Of a stretch of 48,285 bases of DNA, positions 7,783 to 13,877 are shown piece after piece (the first letter of the stretch is position 1; the number at the start of each line of letters is the position of its first letter). The position numbers and the translations under genes are program-made. The stretch comes from Paraliobacillus sp044383835 (lineage in GTDB: Bacteria; Bacillota; Bacilli; Bacillales; Amphibacillaceae), in contig NZ_JBISEP010000024.1 in the NCBI RefSeq assembly GCF_044383835.1, positions 1-48,285 on the forward strand, in the 5' to 3' direction. The notes under the pieces were generated by a model that ran no database searches, was not told the DNA's origin, and saw only the letters and a list, made by a program, of their open reading frames with translations.

Positions 7783-8697
7783 TTATTTGATTTTTAATAT
7801 ATTTATTTGTTTTTTGTACTCGATTCCATATCTATCTTTTATAAAGTTTAGCAATTGTATTTTTTCAACCTTTTTTTTGCTGTTGATTGTAGTTTTGTAT
7901 TTTACCAACCAGCTAGACAATGCTCCTGTAACATACGCCGTAGAAAAAGAGGTACCAGAATATAATGAATATCTTCCTTGTGAATTTGTCGACAAAATGT
8001 CCTTCCCGGGTGCAACGAAATCTGTATCACCTAAGGCAGAAGCATCTATCAGGTTTAAATCAGAGTCTATTGCATTAACTGATATTACATTTTCATACTG
8101 AGCTGGATAGTCCATTCCAAGCCCATAGGTATTTCCTGCAGCAGCTACAACAATAATGCCTGAATCAGTTGCTTCATTAATTATTTTTTTTAGTTCCTTG
8201 CTGTCTGATTGAAAACCAAAACTTAAATTTATAATATCGACCCCTTGTGAAATTGACCATTGAATTCCTTTAGTAAGTTGCTCTATACTTCCTTTACCAT
8301 TTTCATCAAGAACTTTCACATCATAAATATCAACACTTTGATTTAAACCGATAATTCCCTTATCGTTGTCATTTGCTGTAATAATACCAGCAATTGCTGT
8401 CCCATGATTAAATACGTCGTTATTATTACGCCCATCAACTGTGCTAAACTCTTTTACTATCTTACCCTCTAAATCTTCATGGTTTTTATTAATGCCGCTA
8501 TCTAATATTGCTACTTTAATATTTTTATTTTCTGTTTTTGAATTTACTCCCATCAGATCTTGGCCCCATGGTGAGACTTGTTCATTTGACCACTGAAGTT
8601 TTTCTAAGTCATTTAACCTAATGTAACAGTAAAGTATTGTCAAAACAGCAAAAATAACTAACATTACAAGACCTAAAACAAGATATTTATACTTAAT
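7783..8697 (-). CDS. Membrane-anchored subtilisin-like serine protease (S8), probable ATT start
   Basis: A 304-residue S8 protease with a complete active site: D66 (ILDSG), H98 (NHGTA), oxyanion N189 (AAAGN) and S250 (SGTSFS). The N-terminus (about residues 3-28) is one hydrophobic segment, predicting a membrane anchor with the protease outside the cell. There is no long inhibitor propeptide, unlike secreted subtilisins. The only ATG (8664) would cut into the membrane segment and lacks a ribosome binding site. An in-frame ATT at 8697 lies 8 nt after a perfect AGGAGG and gives a normal start, MKYKYLVLGLVML. Upstream of it is an in-frame stop. It is the first gene of the protease-toxin-immunity operon, so it may process the toxin, as leader proteases do for lantibiotics. 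Confidence 0.85.
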   Translation of the reverse strand: MKYKYLVLGLVMLVIFAVLTILYCYIRLNDLEKLQWSNEQVSPWGQDLMGVNSKTENKNIKVAILDSGINKNHEDLEGKIVKEFSTVDGRNNNDVFNHGTAIAGIITANDNDKGIIGLNQSVDIYDVKVLDENGKGSIEQLTKGIQWSISQGVDIINLSFGFQSDSKELKKIINEATDSGIIVVAAAGNTYGLGMDYPAQYENVISVNAIDSDLNLIDASALGDTDFVAPGKDILSTNSQGRYSLYSGTSFSTAYVTGALSSWLVKYKTTINSKKKVEKIQLLNFIKDRYGIEYKKQINILKIK

Positions 8698-8737
8698 CGA
8701 TTAGTCCTCCTTCCTTAAGCTTATGATAATAATAAAT

Positions 8738-8765
8738 ATTATATAGATAAATTGTGAAAAAACAA
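8738..8765 (-). promoter_or_regulatory. Candidate promoter of the protease-toxin-immunity operon
   Basis: On the minus strand there is TTGTTT (8760-8765), a 16-bp spacer and a perfect TATAAT (8738-8743), about 40 nt upstream of the protease start. The DNA around it is very AT-rich, so a chance match is possible. Confidence 0.45.
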
Positions 8766-8926
8766 CATTTTTTTACAAAAATTATCCTATTTATTTAATT
8801 GTACTTATCTTCAAATATATGGAGTAATCGTATTGTTGAGAGTAAACCCTTAAAAATAATACAGTTGTTAAATCACAGAAACTATTTCGAATTTATAATA
8901 AAGTTGATTTTGAGTTAGTTAAAAAT

Positions 8927-8965
8927 CCCTATTTGTTAAATTTGTGAATAGCCTTTTAGCTAGGG
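8927..8965 (+). repeat. 39-bp imperfect copy of the dgk leader at the cassette junction
   Basis: This matches 10136-10174, in the region upstream of dgk, at 34 of 39 positions (first 17 bases identical, offset 1209). Its right part, CTTTTAGCTAG, is at the same time the first bases of the duplicated yaaH segment. It therefore marks a junction where a dgk-leader sequence meets yaaH through a short shared motif. Confidence 0.8.
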
Positions 8966-9201
8966 ATAATAATGTAGCAATTGAATTCGATCCAAAAGCG
9001 CAAGCACCGTTTTTCTTCTATACCGATAAAGATGGGAAAAGACATGAAGTTTGGTTTGAAGACGCTAGATCTATTCAAGCTAAATTTGATTTAATTAAAG
9101 ATTTAAACTTACGCGGAATCAGCTATTGGAAGCTAGGCTTAGCATTTCCACAAAACTGGCTGTTGTTGGAGGATAACTTTACAATTAAAAAACAAAAATA
9201 A
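8953..9201 (+). pseudogene. Truncated yaaH: displaced 3' end of the gene
   Basis: The last 82 codons of yaaH, including its stop codon, appear here without the LysM repeats or catalytic residues. A short frame from a GTG at 8944 is open, but it lacks a ribosome binding site and would be only a GH18 fragment. This copy still carries the terminator expected behind yaaH, so it looks like the original gene end, pushed 3 kb away by the insertion. It differs from the intact gene's 3' end at three bases. Confidence 0.9.
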
Positions 9202-9215
9202 ATAGTGGCCAATAT

Positions 9216-9249
9216 GAAACTCGCTCCAATCAGATTTGGAGCGAGTTTC
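9216..9249. terminator. Original yaaH terminator, shared with yfkM
   Basis: A 14-bp stem (GAAACTCGCTCCAA paired with TTGGAGCGAGTTTC) with a short loop is followed by TTTTGC on the plus strand. It ends nine bases before the stop codon of the minus-strand gene at 9258, so it can serve both convergent genes. Confidence 0.85.
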
Positions 9250-9257
9250 TTTTGCTT

Positions 9258-9767
9258 CTATAATAATTTTAATGCCTCTCGATTAAATGCAGGGATATCG
9301 TCAGGCTTACGACTTGTTACCAATTGATTTTGGCAAACAACAACATCCTGATCTTTTACCTTTGCATCTGCATATTCCATATCCACCATAATCGATTTAT
9401 AGCCTGTAGCAGTTCTTCCTTCTAAAGACTTAGCAGTAATTAATAGTTGTGGTCCATGACAAATTGCAAAGACTGGTTTTTTATCGTTCATAAACTCCTT
9501 AACAAAAGAAACAAAACGACCATCATCACGTAAAGAATCTGGTGAGAACCCTCCAGGAATAAGTAGAGCATCAAAATCTTTTGAACTTACATCATCAATC
9601 CCTTTATCTATTGTGACAACTGATTCACCTTGTTTTCCTTTCACTTGTTTACCTTTTTCCTTTTCAATTGTTATAACTGTATGTCCCTCATCTTCAAAAG
9701 CTTTAACAGGATCGGTATATTCTACATCTTCAAAATAATTTGTAATGACACATGCAATCTTACTCAT
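9258..9767 (-). CDS. yfkM: DJ-1/PfpI family protein, general stress protein 18 type
   Basis: A 169-residue protein with the PfpI fold: an N-terminal Rossmann-like strand (ACVITNYFEDVEY), LLIPGGFSPD, and the nucleophile elbow AICHGP with the catalytic Cys. Members act as proteases or as deglycases that repair glyoxal-damaged proteins and DNA; the actual reaction is disputed. I chose the ATG at 9767 because GGGGTG lies nine bases before it; an upstream GTG in frame overlaps that site. A sigma-B-like promoter lies upstream, which fits B. subtilis YfkM (GS18). This gene is not part of the B. subtilis yaaH-dgk interval, so it is itself an addition. Confidence 0.88.
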   Translation of the reverse strand: MSKIACVITNYFEDVEYTDPVKAFEDEGHTVITIEKEKGKQVKGKQGESVVTIDKGIDDVSSKDFDALLIPGGFSPDSLRDDGRFVSFVKEFMNDKKPVFAICHGPQLLITAKSLEGRTATGYKSIMVDMEYADAKVKDQDVVVCQNQLVTSRKPDDIPAFNREALKLL

Positions 9768-9804
9768 TTGAATAGTCACCCCTTATTAGTATCATATAAA
9801 TGAA

Positions 9805-9830
9805 TTACCCGCCTTATTTAATACTAAAAC
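9805..9830 (-). promoter_or_regulatory. Candidate sigma-B promoter of yfkM
   Basis: On the minus strand there is GTTTTA (9825-9830), a 14-bp spacer and GGGTAA (9805-9810), against the consensus GTTTAA-N13-15-GGGTAT. It lies about 38 nt before the start codon. The stress role of the gene supports the call. Confidence 0.6.
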
Positions 9831-9909
9831 ATGAAGAGTGCTGTTACTGCTTCCCCATTTAAGGGAGGAAGCATTGCGTTTTCTTTCGACATTGAAATTG
9901 AGTCAAAAA

Positions 9910-9939
9910 CAAGCACTATGCTGATTGGCATAATGCTTG
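9910..9939. terminator. tRNA-Arg terminator
   Basis: A 12-bp stem with one G-T pair (CAAGCACTATGC / GCATAATGCTTG) and a 6-nt loop has T-runs on both sides. On the minus strand it follows the tRNA-Arg gene directly. A weaker hairpin (GCTTCC / GGAAGC, 9849-9872) lies between it and yfkM with no clear role. Confidence 0.8.
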
Positions 9940-9956
9940 TTTTTTTGCTAAATTAG

Positions 9957-10029
9957 TGGCCCCAGCAGGATTCGAACCTGCGACACATGGTTTAGGAAAC
10001 CATTGCTCTATCCCCTGAGCTATGGAGCC
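9957..10029 (-). tRNA. tRNA-Arg (anticodon CCT)
   Basis: The minus strand folds into a complete 73-nt cloverleaf. The acceptor GGCTCCA pairs with TGGGGCC (one G-T pair), the D-arm includes AGCTCAGGGGATAGAGC, the anticodon stem ATGGT/ACCAT holds loop TTCCTAA, and the T-arm GCAGGTTCGAATCCTGC is perfect. Anticodon CCT reads AGG. The discriminator is A and CCA is not encoded. Confidence 0.96.
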
Positions 10030-10135
10030 AAGTTTCAATTTATGAAATACGCTACAATAATGATGCCTATCTATTATACAAAATCATTAAGCATTTTAAA
10101 AGTAGTTATATAAAACGAAACTTTAAAGTGAAAAG

Positions 10136-10240
10136 CCCTATTTGTTAAATTTATGAATAATCTTTTTGCTAGAGCAAAATGTGATAGAATATTGATTGTC
10201 TTATTATTTTTTTACACACAATTTATTGAAAAGTGTGTAA
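10136..10240 (+). promoter_or_regulatory. dgk leader: weak promoter and perfect inverted repeat
   Basis: A possible promoter is TTTTTG (10163-10168), a 16-bp spacer and TAGAAT (10185-10190); the -35 is poor. Downstream, TTACACAC (10212-10219) and GTGTGTAA (10233-10240) form an 8-bp perfect inverted repeat with a 13-nt loop, two bases before the dgk ribosome binding site. It could be an operator or an RNA stem that affects translation. Bases 10136-10174 are the partner of the 39-bp repeat at 8927. Confidence 0.4.
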
Positions 10241-10254
10241 TTGGAGGAGGAACA

Positions 10255-10896
10255 ATGCAACATTTACCATTTATTTCTGTAGAGGGACCAATTGGTGTTG
10301 GCAAAACCTCTTTGTCAAAAAAAATAGCAACACATTTTGAACTACATTTATTAAAAGAAATTGTTGAAGAGAATCCTTTCTTAGGAAAGTTTTATGAAGA
10401 TATTGAAGAATGGAGCTTTCAAACGGAAATGTTTTTTCTCTGTAATCGATATAAACAGCTAGAAGATATTCAAAAACACTATTTATCACATGGAAAACCT
10501 GTTGTTGCTGACTACCATATATCGAAAAATATGCTCTTTGCAAAGAGAACACTGAAAACCCCACAATTTAAAAAATACGAGCAAATTTATCATATAATCA
10601 CTAATGATATGCCAAAACCAAACATGATGATTTATTTAGATGCTAGTTTAGAGACATTGGTACAGCGAATTTCAATACGTGGAAGAGATGTGGAGAAGAA
10701 TATCAAACCATCCTATTTACATCAAGTACAACTAGATTATCAGGATTTCATGAAAAACTTTGAAGCCAAACATCCAGAAATACCTGTTATTCGAATTGAT
10801 GGTGACAAATTAGACTTTATTAAACATCAAGATGATTTAATTCAAATTCTTCACATTATAGAACAGCAAATAAAAAGAGGAGAACCAACACAATGA
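10255..10896 (+). CDS. dgk: Deoxyguanosine kinase
   Basis: A 213-residue deoxynucleoside kinase with P-loop EGPIGVGKTS (about residues 10-19), the substrate-binding stretch EEWSFQTEMFFL, the DYHISKN motif in place of the DRS of its sister enzymes, and a lid region RGRDVEKN. It phosphorylates deoxyguanosine in purine salvage. I start at 10255, where GGAGGAGG lies just before the ATG; an open extension to 10153 has no ribosome binding site and is not in homologues. It overlaps dck by 4 nt. As in B. subtilis, dgk and dck run against the neighbouring tRNA-Ser-serS block. Confidence 0.95.
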   Translation: MQHLPFISVEGPIGVGKTSLSKKIATHFELHLLKEIVEENPFLGKFYEDIEEWSFQTEMFFLCNRYKQLEDIQKHYLSHGKPVVADYHISKNMLFAKRTLKTPQFKKYEQIYHIITNDMPKPNMMIYLDASLETLVQRISIRGRDVEKNIKPSYLHQVQLDYQDFMKNFEAKHPEIPVIRIDGDKLDFIKHQDDLIQILHIIEQQIKRGEPTQ

Positions 10897-11567
10897 ACCT
10901 AAGAGAAAAATATCAAATTCCACATGATAGCGTGATAACTATTGCCGGGACCGTGGGGGTTGGAAAATCAACGATGACACACGCATTAGCTAATGCGCTT
11001 AAATTCCGTACCTCATTAGAAAAAGTAGATACGAACCCTTATTTAGATAAATTTTATGCTGATTTTGAACGTTGGAGTTTTCATTTACAGATTTACTTTT
11101 TAGCTGAACGATTTAAAGAACAAAAGCGGATCTTTGAATACGGTGGTGGTTTTATCCAAGATCGTTCCATTTATGAAGACACCGGTATATTCGCAAAAAT
11201 GCATTATGAAAAAGGAACAATGACACCAACGGACTACGAAACATACCATAGTTTATTTGAATCGATGGTAATGACACCATATTTTCCGCATCCAGATTTG
11301 TTAATTTATTTAGAAGGATCATTTGAAGATGTTATTGATCGTATTAAAGAGCGCGGACGTCCAATGGAACAACAAACTCCTATTAGCTATTGGAAAGAAA
11401 TGCATGAACGTTATGAAAATTGGATTAACAGCTTTAATTCATGTCCAATTTTACGGATTAATATTGCCGATTATGATGTTGTTAACGATCAACAGTCAAT
11501 TGATTCTGTCCTTGAAAAAGTCGGACATTTTATCCAACAATCACGCAAATGGCAAGTAAGACAATAA
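10893..11567 (+). CDS. dck: Deoxyadenosine/deoxycytidine kinase
   Basis: A 224-residue deoxynucleoside kinase. It has P-loop GTVGVGKST (about 19-27), the ERWSFHLQIYFL substrate helix, QDRSIYED with the catalytic DRS motif, and the RGRPMEQ lid. It phosphorylates deoxyadenosine and deoxycytidine for DNA precursor salvage. The ATG lies inside the end of dgk (ATGA overlap) and its ribosome binding site, AGAGGAG, is in the dgk coding region, so the two are co-translated. Its sequence follows the B. subtilis Dck family, while dgk follows the Dgk family. Confidence 0.95.
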   Translation: MNLREKYQIPHDSVITIAGTVGVGKSTMTHALANALKFRTSLEKVDTNPYLDKFYADFERWSFHLQIYFLAERFKEQKRIFEYGGGFIQDRSIYEDTGIFAKMHYEKGTMTPTDYETYHSLFESMVMTPYFPHPDLLIYLEGSFEDVIDRIKERGRPMEQQTPISYWKEMHERYENWINSFNSCPILRINIADYDVVNDQQSIDSVLEKVGHFIQQSRKWQVRQ

Positions 11568-11571
11568 TATT

Positions 11572-11615
11572 CAAACAAATAAAGCAGGAAATTAATATCC
11601 TGTTTTATTTGTTTG
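11572..11615. terminator. Bidirectional terminator between dck and proC
   Basis: An 18-base arm starting CAAACAAATAAA pairs with TTTATTTGTTTG through a short loop. It begins four bases after the dck stop and overlaps the last codons of proC, serving two convergent genes. Confidence 0.8.
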
Positions 11616-12423
11616 ATTCTCCTAATTCCTTTGATCGTTTCATAGCTTCGCATATTGCTGCTTCTATGGATTCTTCTACTTTATGATCGATTAATGCTTC
11701 TATGCCACTTTGTGTCGTACCATTAGGACTTGTAATATTTTTTCGTAATTCGGATGGCTCCTCACCTGTTTTCTGTAGCATTTCTGCTGCACCAAGAATC
11801 GTTTGATAAATTAATTCTTTTGCAATATGTTTCTCTAAGCCATTTTTTATAGCGGCTTTTTCCATTGCTTCCACTATATAATAAAAGTAGGCTGGACCAC
11901 TACCAGATACAGCAGTCACCACGTGCATTTGATCTTCACTTACAATCGATACTTTTCCAACTGTTTCAAATAATTGTTTCGTTTGTTCAAGTTGATCTGT
12001 AGTAACAAATTCCCCGCTCGTCATTGCTGTTGCACCATATCCAATTGTTGCTGATGTATTTGGCATCGTACGAATTACAGGGTTGTCTTGTTGTAATTGT
12101 TTTGTAAATAAGGAAATTGGTATACCCGCCAAAATAGATATGACTAACTGTGATGGCTGTAAGAAAGGCTTAATTTCTGCCAATGCGGACTTAATATCCT
12201 TTGGTTTCATAGCAAAAATAATAGCATCCGCGTTTGCAATCGCCTGTTCAGTGGATGGTGTCGTTTTTACATGATACCTTTTTGCTAATGCTTGTAATCT
12301 TGTTTGATTTGATTTATTAGTCACCATAATTTGCGCAGGAGCTATCATTTCTGCTTTAATTATTCCTGCAATTAGTGCTTCTGCCATTGATCCCGAACCA
12401 ATAAATGTAATTTCATTTAACAT
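11605..12423 (-). CDS. proC: Pyrroline-5-carboxylate reductase
   Basis: A 272-residue enzyme with an N-terminal Rossmann fold (FIGSGSMAEALIAGI), AMKPKDI, the PNTSATIGYGATAM substrate loop, and the C-terminal dimer region with SGSGPAYFYYIVEAM and SPNGTTQSGIEAL. It makes proline from pyrroline-5-carboxylate with NADPH, the last step of proline synthesis. Start ATG with GGAGG. It stands alone between dck and the PadR pair; B. subtilis has no proC here, so this is a local difference in gene order. In halotolerant Bacillaceae proline is also an osmolyte, but nothing here shows salt control. Confidence 0.95.
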   Translation of the reverse strand: MLNEITFIGSGSMAEALIAGIIKAEMIAPAQIMVTNKSNQTRLQALAKRYHVKTTPSTEQAIANADAIIFAMKPKDIKSALAEIKPFLQPSQLVISILAGIPISLFTKQLQQDNPVIRTMPNTSATIGYGATAMTSGEFVTTDQLEQTKQLFETVGKVSIVSEDQMHVVTAVSGSGPAYFYYIVEAMEKAAIKNGLEKHIAKELIYQTILGAAEMLQKTGEEPSELRKNITSPNGTTQSGIEALIDHKVEESIEAAICEAMKRSKELGESNK

Positions 12424-12456
12424 ATCATTTCCTCCGCCTTTTTTAACATATAATAC

Positions 12457-13128
12457 CTATGCCTGTTTTCTAAGTTTTTGTCCCAAGAAAAATAACATAA
12501 TCCCTATAGGAATGAACCAATAGACATCAAAAGTAATAGTAGGTCCAAAAGATTGAATAAAATAAAAAATTAACATGAACATACCAAATGGAAGCACCCC
12601 AAACAAAACACCTGTAAACATAGATTCAAAGACTTTAGAGACTTGTTTAAAACAAGACCATCTTAAATAACGAATTATTCCATATAGTACAAGTGCAGCA
12701 ACCCCTAATGACAAACAGGTATTTACTAACGCGGTACCAATATAATAAGTTTGACTTATTTCTGATTGATTAAAAACATAAAATAAAATCATTGATAACA
12801 TACCTTTCAACATTCCACTTACCGCAAAAAAGTATGATACGCTCATACCGAATAACAGCAATCTTTTTTTAGAGACTGTTTTAGGGAGTTCACCTATAAT
12901 TTCATCAGCATAGCTCCGTGGATCCTGCCCAAACAATTCTTCAACATTTTTACCTTTTTCTTGTAAAATCAACAAATGATCTAAAAATTCCATTAGTACT
13001 TCTTCGGTTTCTTCTTCAGATTTATCATAAGATAATCTAATATACATTAGCATATCTTCATAAATCTTTTTATTTTTCTCATTAAGCAGTTTTCGTTTTT
13101 GATTATTTTCTTTAATCATCTGATCCAC
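12457..13128 (-). CDS. DUF1129-type membrane protein paired with PadR regulator
   Basis: A 223-residue protein. A charged helical cytoplasmic N-terminus (about 1-85) carries the signature FGQDPRSYADEIIGELP and is followed by four predicted membrane helices (about 92-215). This matches the DUF1129 layout as I know it; function unknown. The GTG start directly follows the padR stop codon and has AGGAGG eight bases upstream. The pair PadR plus small membrane protein is common in Bacillota and often responds to antimicrobials or envelope stress, but no inducer can be read from the sequence. Confidence 0.8.
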   Translation of the reverse strand: MDQMIKENNQKRKLLNEKNKKIYEDMLMYIRLSYDKSEEETEEVLMEFLDHLLILQEKGKNVEELFGQDPRSYADEIIGELPKTVSKKRLLLFGMSVSYFFAVSGMLKGMLSMILFYVFNQSEISQTYYIGTALVNTCLSLGVAALVLYGIIRYLRWSCFKQVSKVFESMFTGVLFGVLPFGMFMLIFYFIQSFGPTITFDVYWFIPIGIMLFFLGQKLRKQA

Positions 13129-13458
13129 TTAGTATTCCTCCTTTTGTTCTAATAGTTGGTCTACTGGACGTTTGAGATTTTCCCAATTAGAACGAAATGC
13201 TTGCAATGCAGTCTTACCTTTTTCAGTCAATTGATAGTATTTACGGTTAGGGCCACTAGGTGACTTTCTCATTTCCCCAACGATAAGTTGTTCTTTCTGT
13301 AGTCGCAATAAAATCGGATAAATTGAACCTTCACTAACATCGATTCCTTGTGTTTGTAATTTGACAGCAAGCTCATAGCCATATACCGTTTCTCTTGCGA
13401 TAATAGCTAATAGACATCCCTCTAAAATCCCTTTTAATAATTGACTTCTAATTGTCAT
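13129..13458 (-). CDS. PadR family transcriptional regulator
   Basis: A 109-residue winged-helix regulator. It has the PadR hallmarks LLKGILEGCLLAII, YGYEL, the recognition helix with SEGSIYPILLRLQ, the wing SPSGPNRKYYQLTEKG, and a short C-terminal dimer helix. I start at the ATG at 13458 (AGGTGAT just upstream), not the open extension to 13482, which overlaps the probable operator. It is co-transcribed with the DUF1129 gene, and PadR proteins usually repress their own operon. Effector unknown. Confidence 0.92.
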   Translation of the reverse strand: MTIRSQLLKGILEGCLLAIIARETVYGYELAVKLQTQGIDVSEGSIYPILLRLQKEQLIVGEMRKSPSGPNRKYYQLTEKGKTALQAFRSNWENLKRPVDQLLEQKEEY

Positions 13459-13470
13459 ATCATCACCTAC

Positions 13471-13483
13471 CTTGTAATACAAG
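13471..13483 (-). promoter_or_regulatory. Candidate PadR operator
   Basis: CTTGTAATACAAG is a 13-base perfect inverted repeat just upstream of padR. Related half-sites lie further up: CTTGCAATAC near 13554-13563 and ATACAAGTG near 13600-13608. A possible -35/-10 pair (TTGTAT, 17 bp, TATTAT on the minus strand, about 13580-13607) overlaps the last. The motif resembles the ATAC/GTAT dyads bound by PadR proteins. Confidence 0.5.
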
Positions 13484-13660
13484 TTAGTGGATAGTAAAAA
13501 ATTGTTAGATCATTTAGCAGCTGATAATTTACATAATATATTACAACCACTATCTTGCAATACCATATAGTTATTATAATATATTATTTTTATTTATTAT
13601 ACAAGTGTTTTATAAAGCATTCACTTTACTATATGTTGTTTTATCTTATGTTACAACAAA

Positions 13661-13690
13661 AAACAGTAGCCATTGACTAGCTACTGTTTT
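13661..13690 (-). terminator. tRNA-Ser terminator
   Basis: AAACAGTAGC pairs with GCTACTGTTT around a 9-nt loop, with T-runs on both sides. It lies about 40 nt past the 3' end of tRNA-Ser on the minus strand. Confidence 0.75.
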
Positions 13691-13728
13691 CGTTTATTTA
13701 TAATGTCATTTTATATATATGAAAATGG

Positions 13729-13818
13729 CGGAGGAGGAGGGATTCGAACCCCCGCGGGCCGTGAAGCCCCTGTCGGTTTTCAAGACCGATCCCTTCAGCC
13801 GGGCTTGGGTACTCCTCC
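13729..13818 (-). tRNA. tRNA-Ser (anticodon TGA)
   Basis: The minus strand folds into a 90-nt class II tRNA. The acceptor GGAGGAG pairs with CTCCTCC, the anticodon stem CGGTC/GACCG holds anticodon TGA (reads TCA), there is a long variable arm, and the T-arm GGGGGTTCGAATCCCTC (one mispaired position) closes it. The discriminator is G, as in serine tRNAs, and CCA is not encoded. It lies just downstream of serS, like trnSL-Ser1 in B. subtilis. Confidence 0.96.
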
Positions 13819-13877
13819 AACTGACGACAAAATTAATATTATCAGTTCTTTTCATACATGTCAATAATTTTTAAAAA

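Noticed and set aside
6159..8950. A transposon or phage as vehicle of the cassette
   Set aside because: There are no terminal inverted repeats, transposase, integrase or phage genes; the yaaH duplication is better explained by homology-based recombination.
8944..9201. 85-codon frame as a functional small protein
   Set aside because: It is the tail of yaaH after a recombination junction, with no ribosome binding site, LysM repeats or catalytic residues; recorded as a pseudogene.
9910..9939. An attachment site for an integrative element next to tRNA-Arg
   Set aside because: tRNA genes often serve as integration sites, but the tRNA 3' end is not duplicated nearby and no integrase is present; the hairpin is an ordinary terminator.
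10153..10254. 34-codon N-terminal extension of dgk
   Set aside because: It has no ribosome binding site and is not in homologues, whereas GGAGGAGG stands just before the ATG at 10255. Its first bases belong to the 39-bp repeat.
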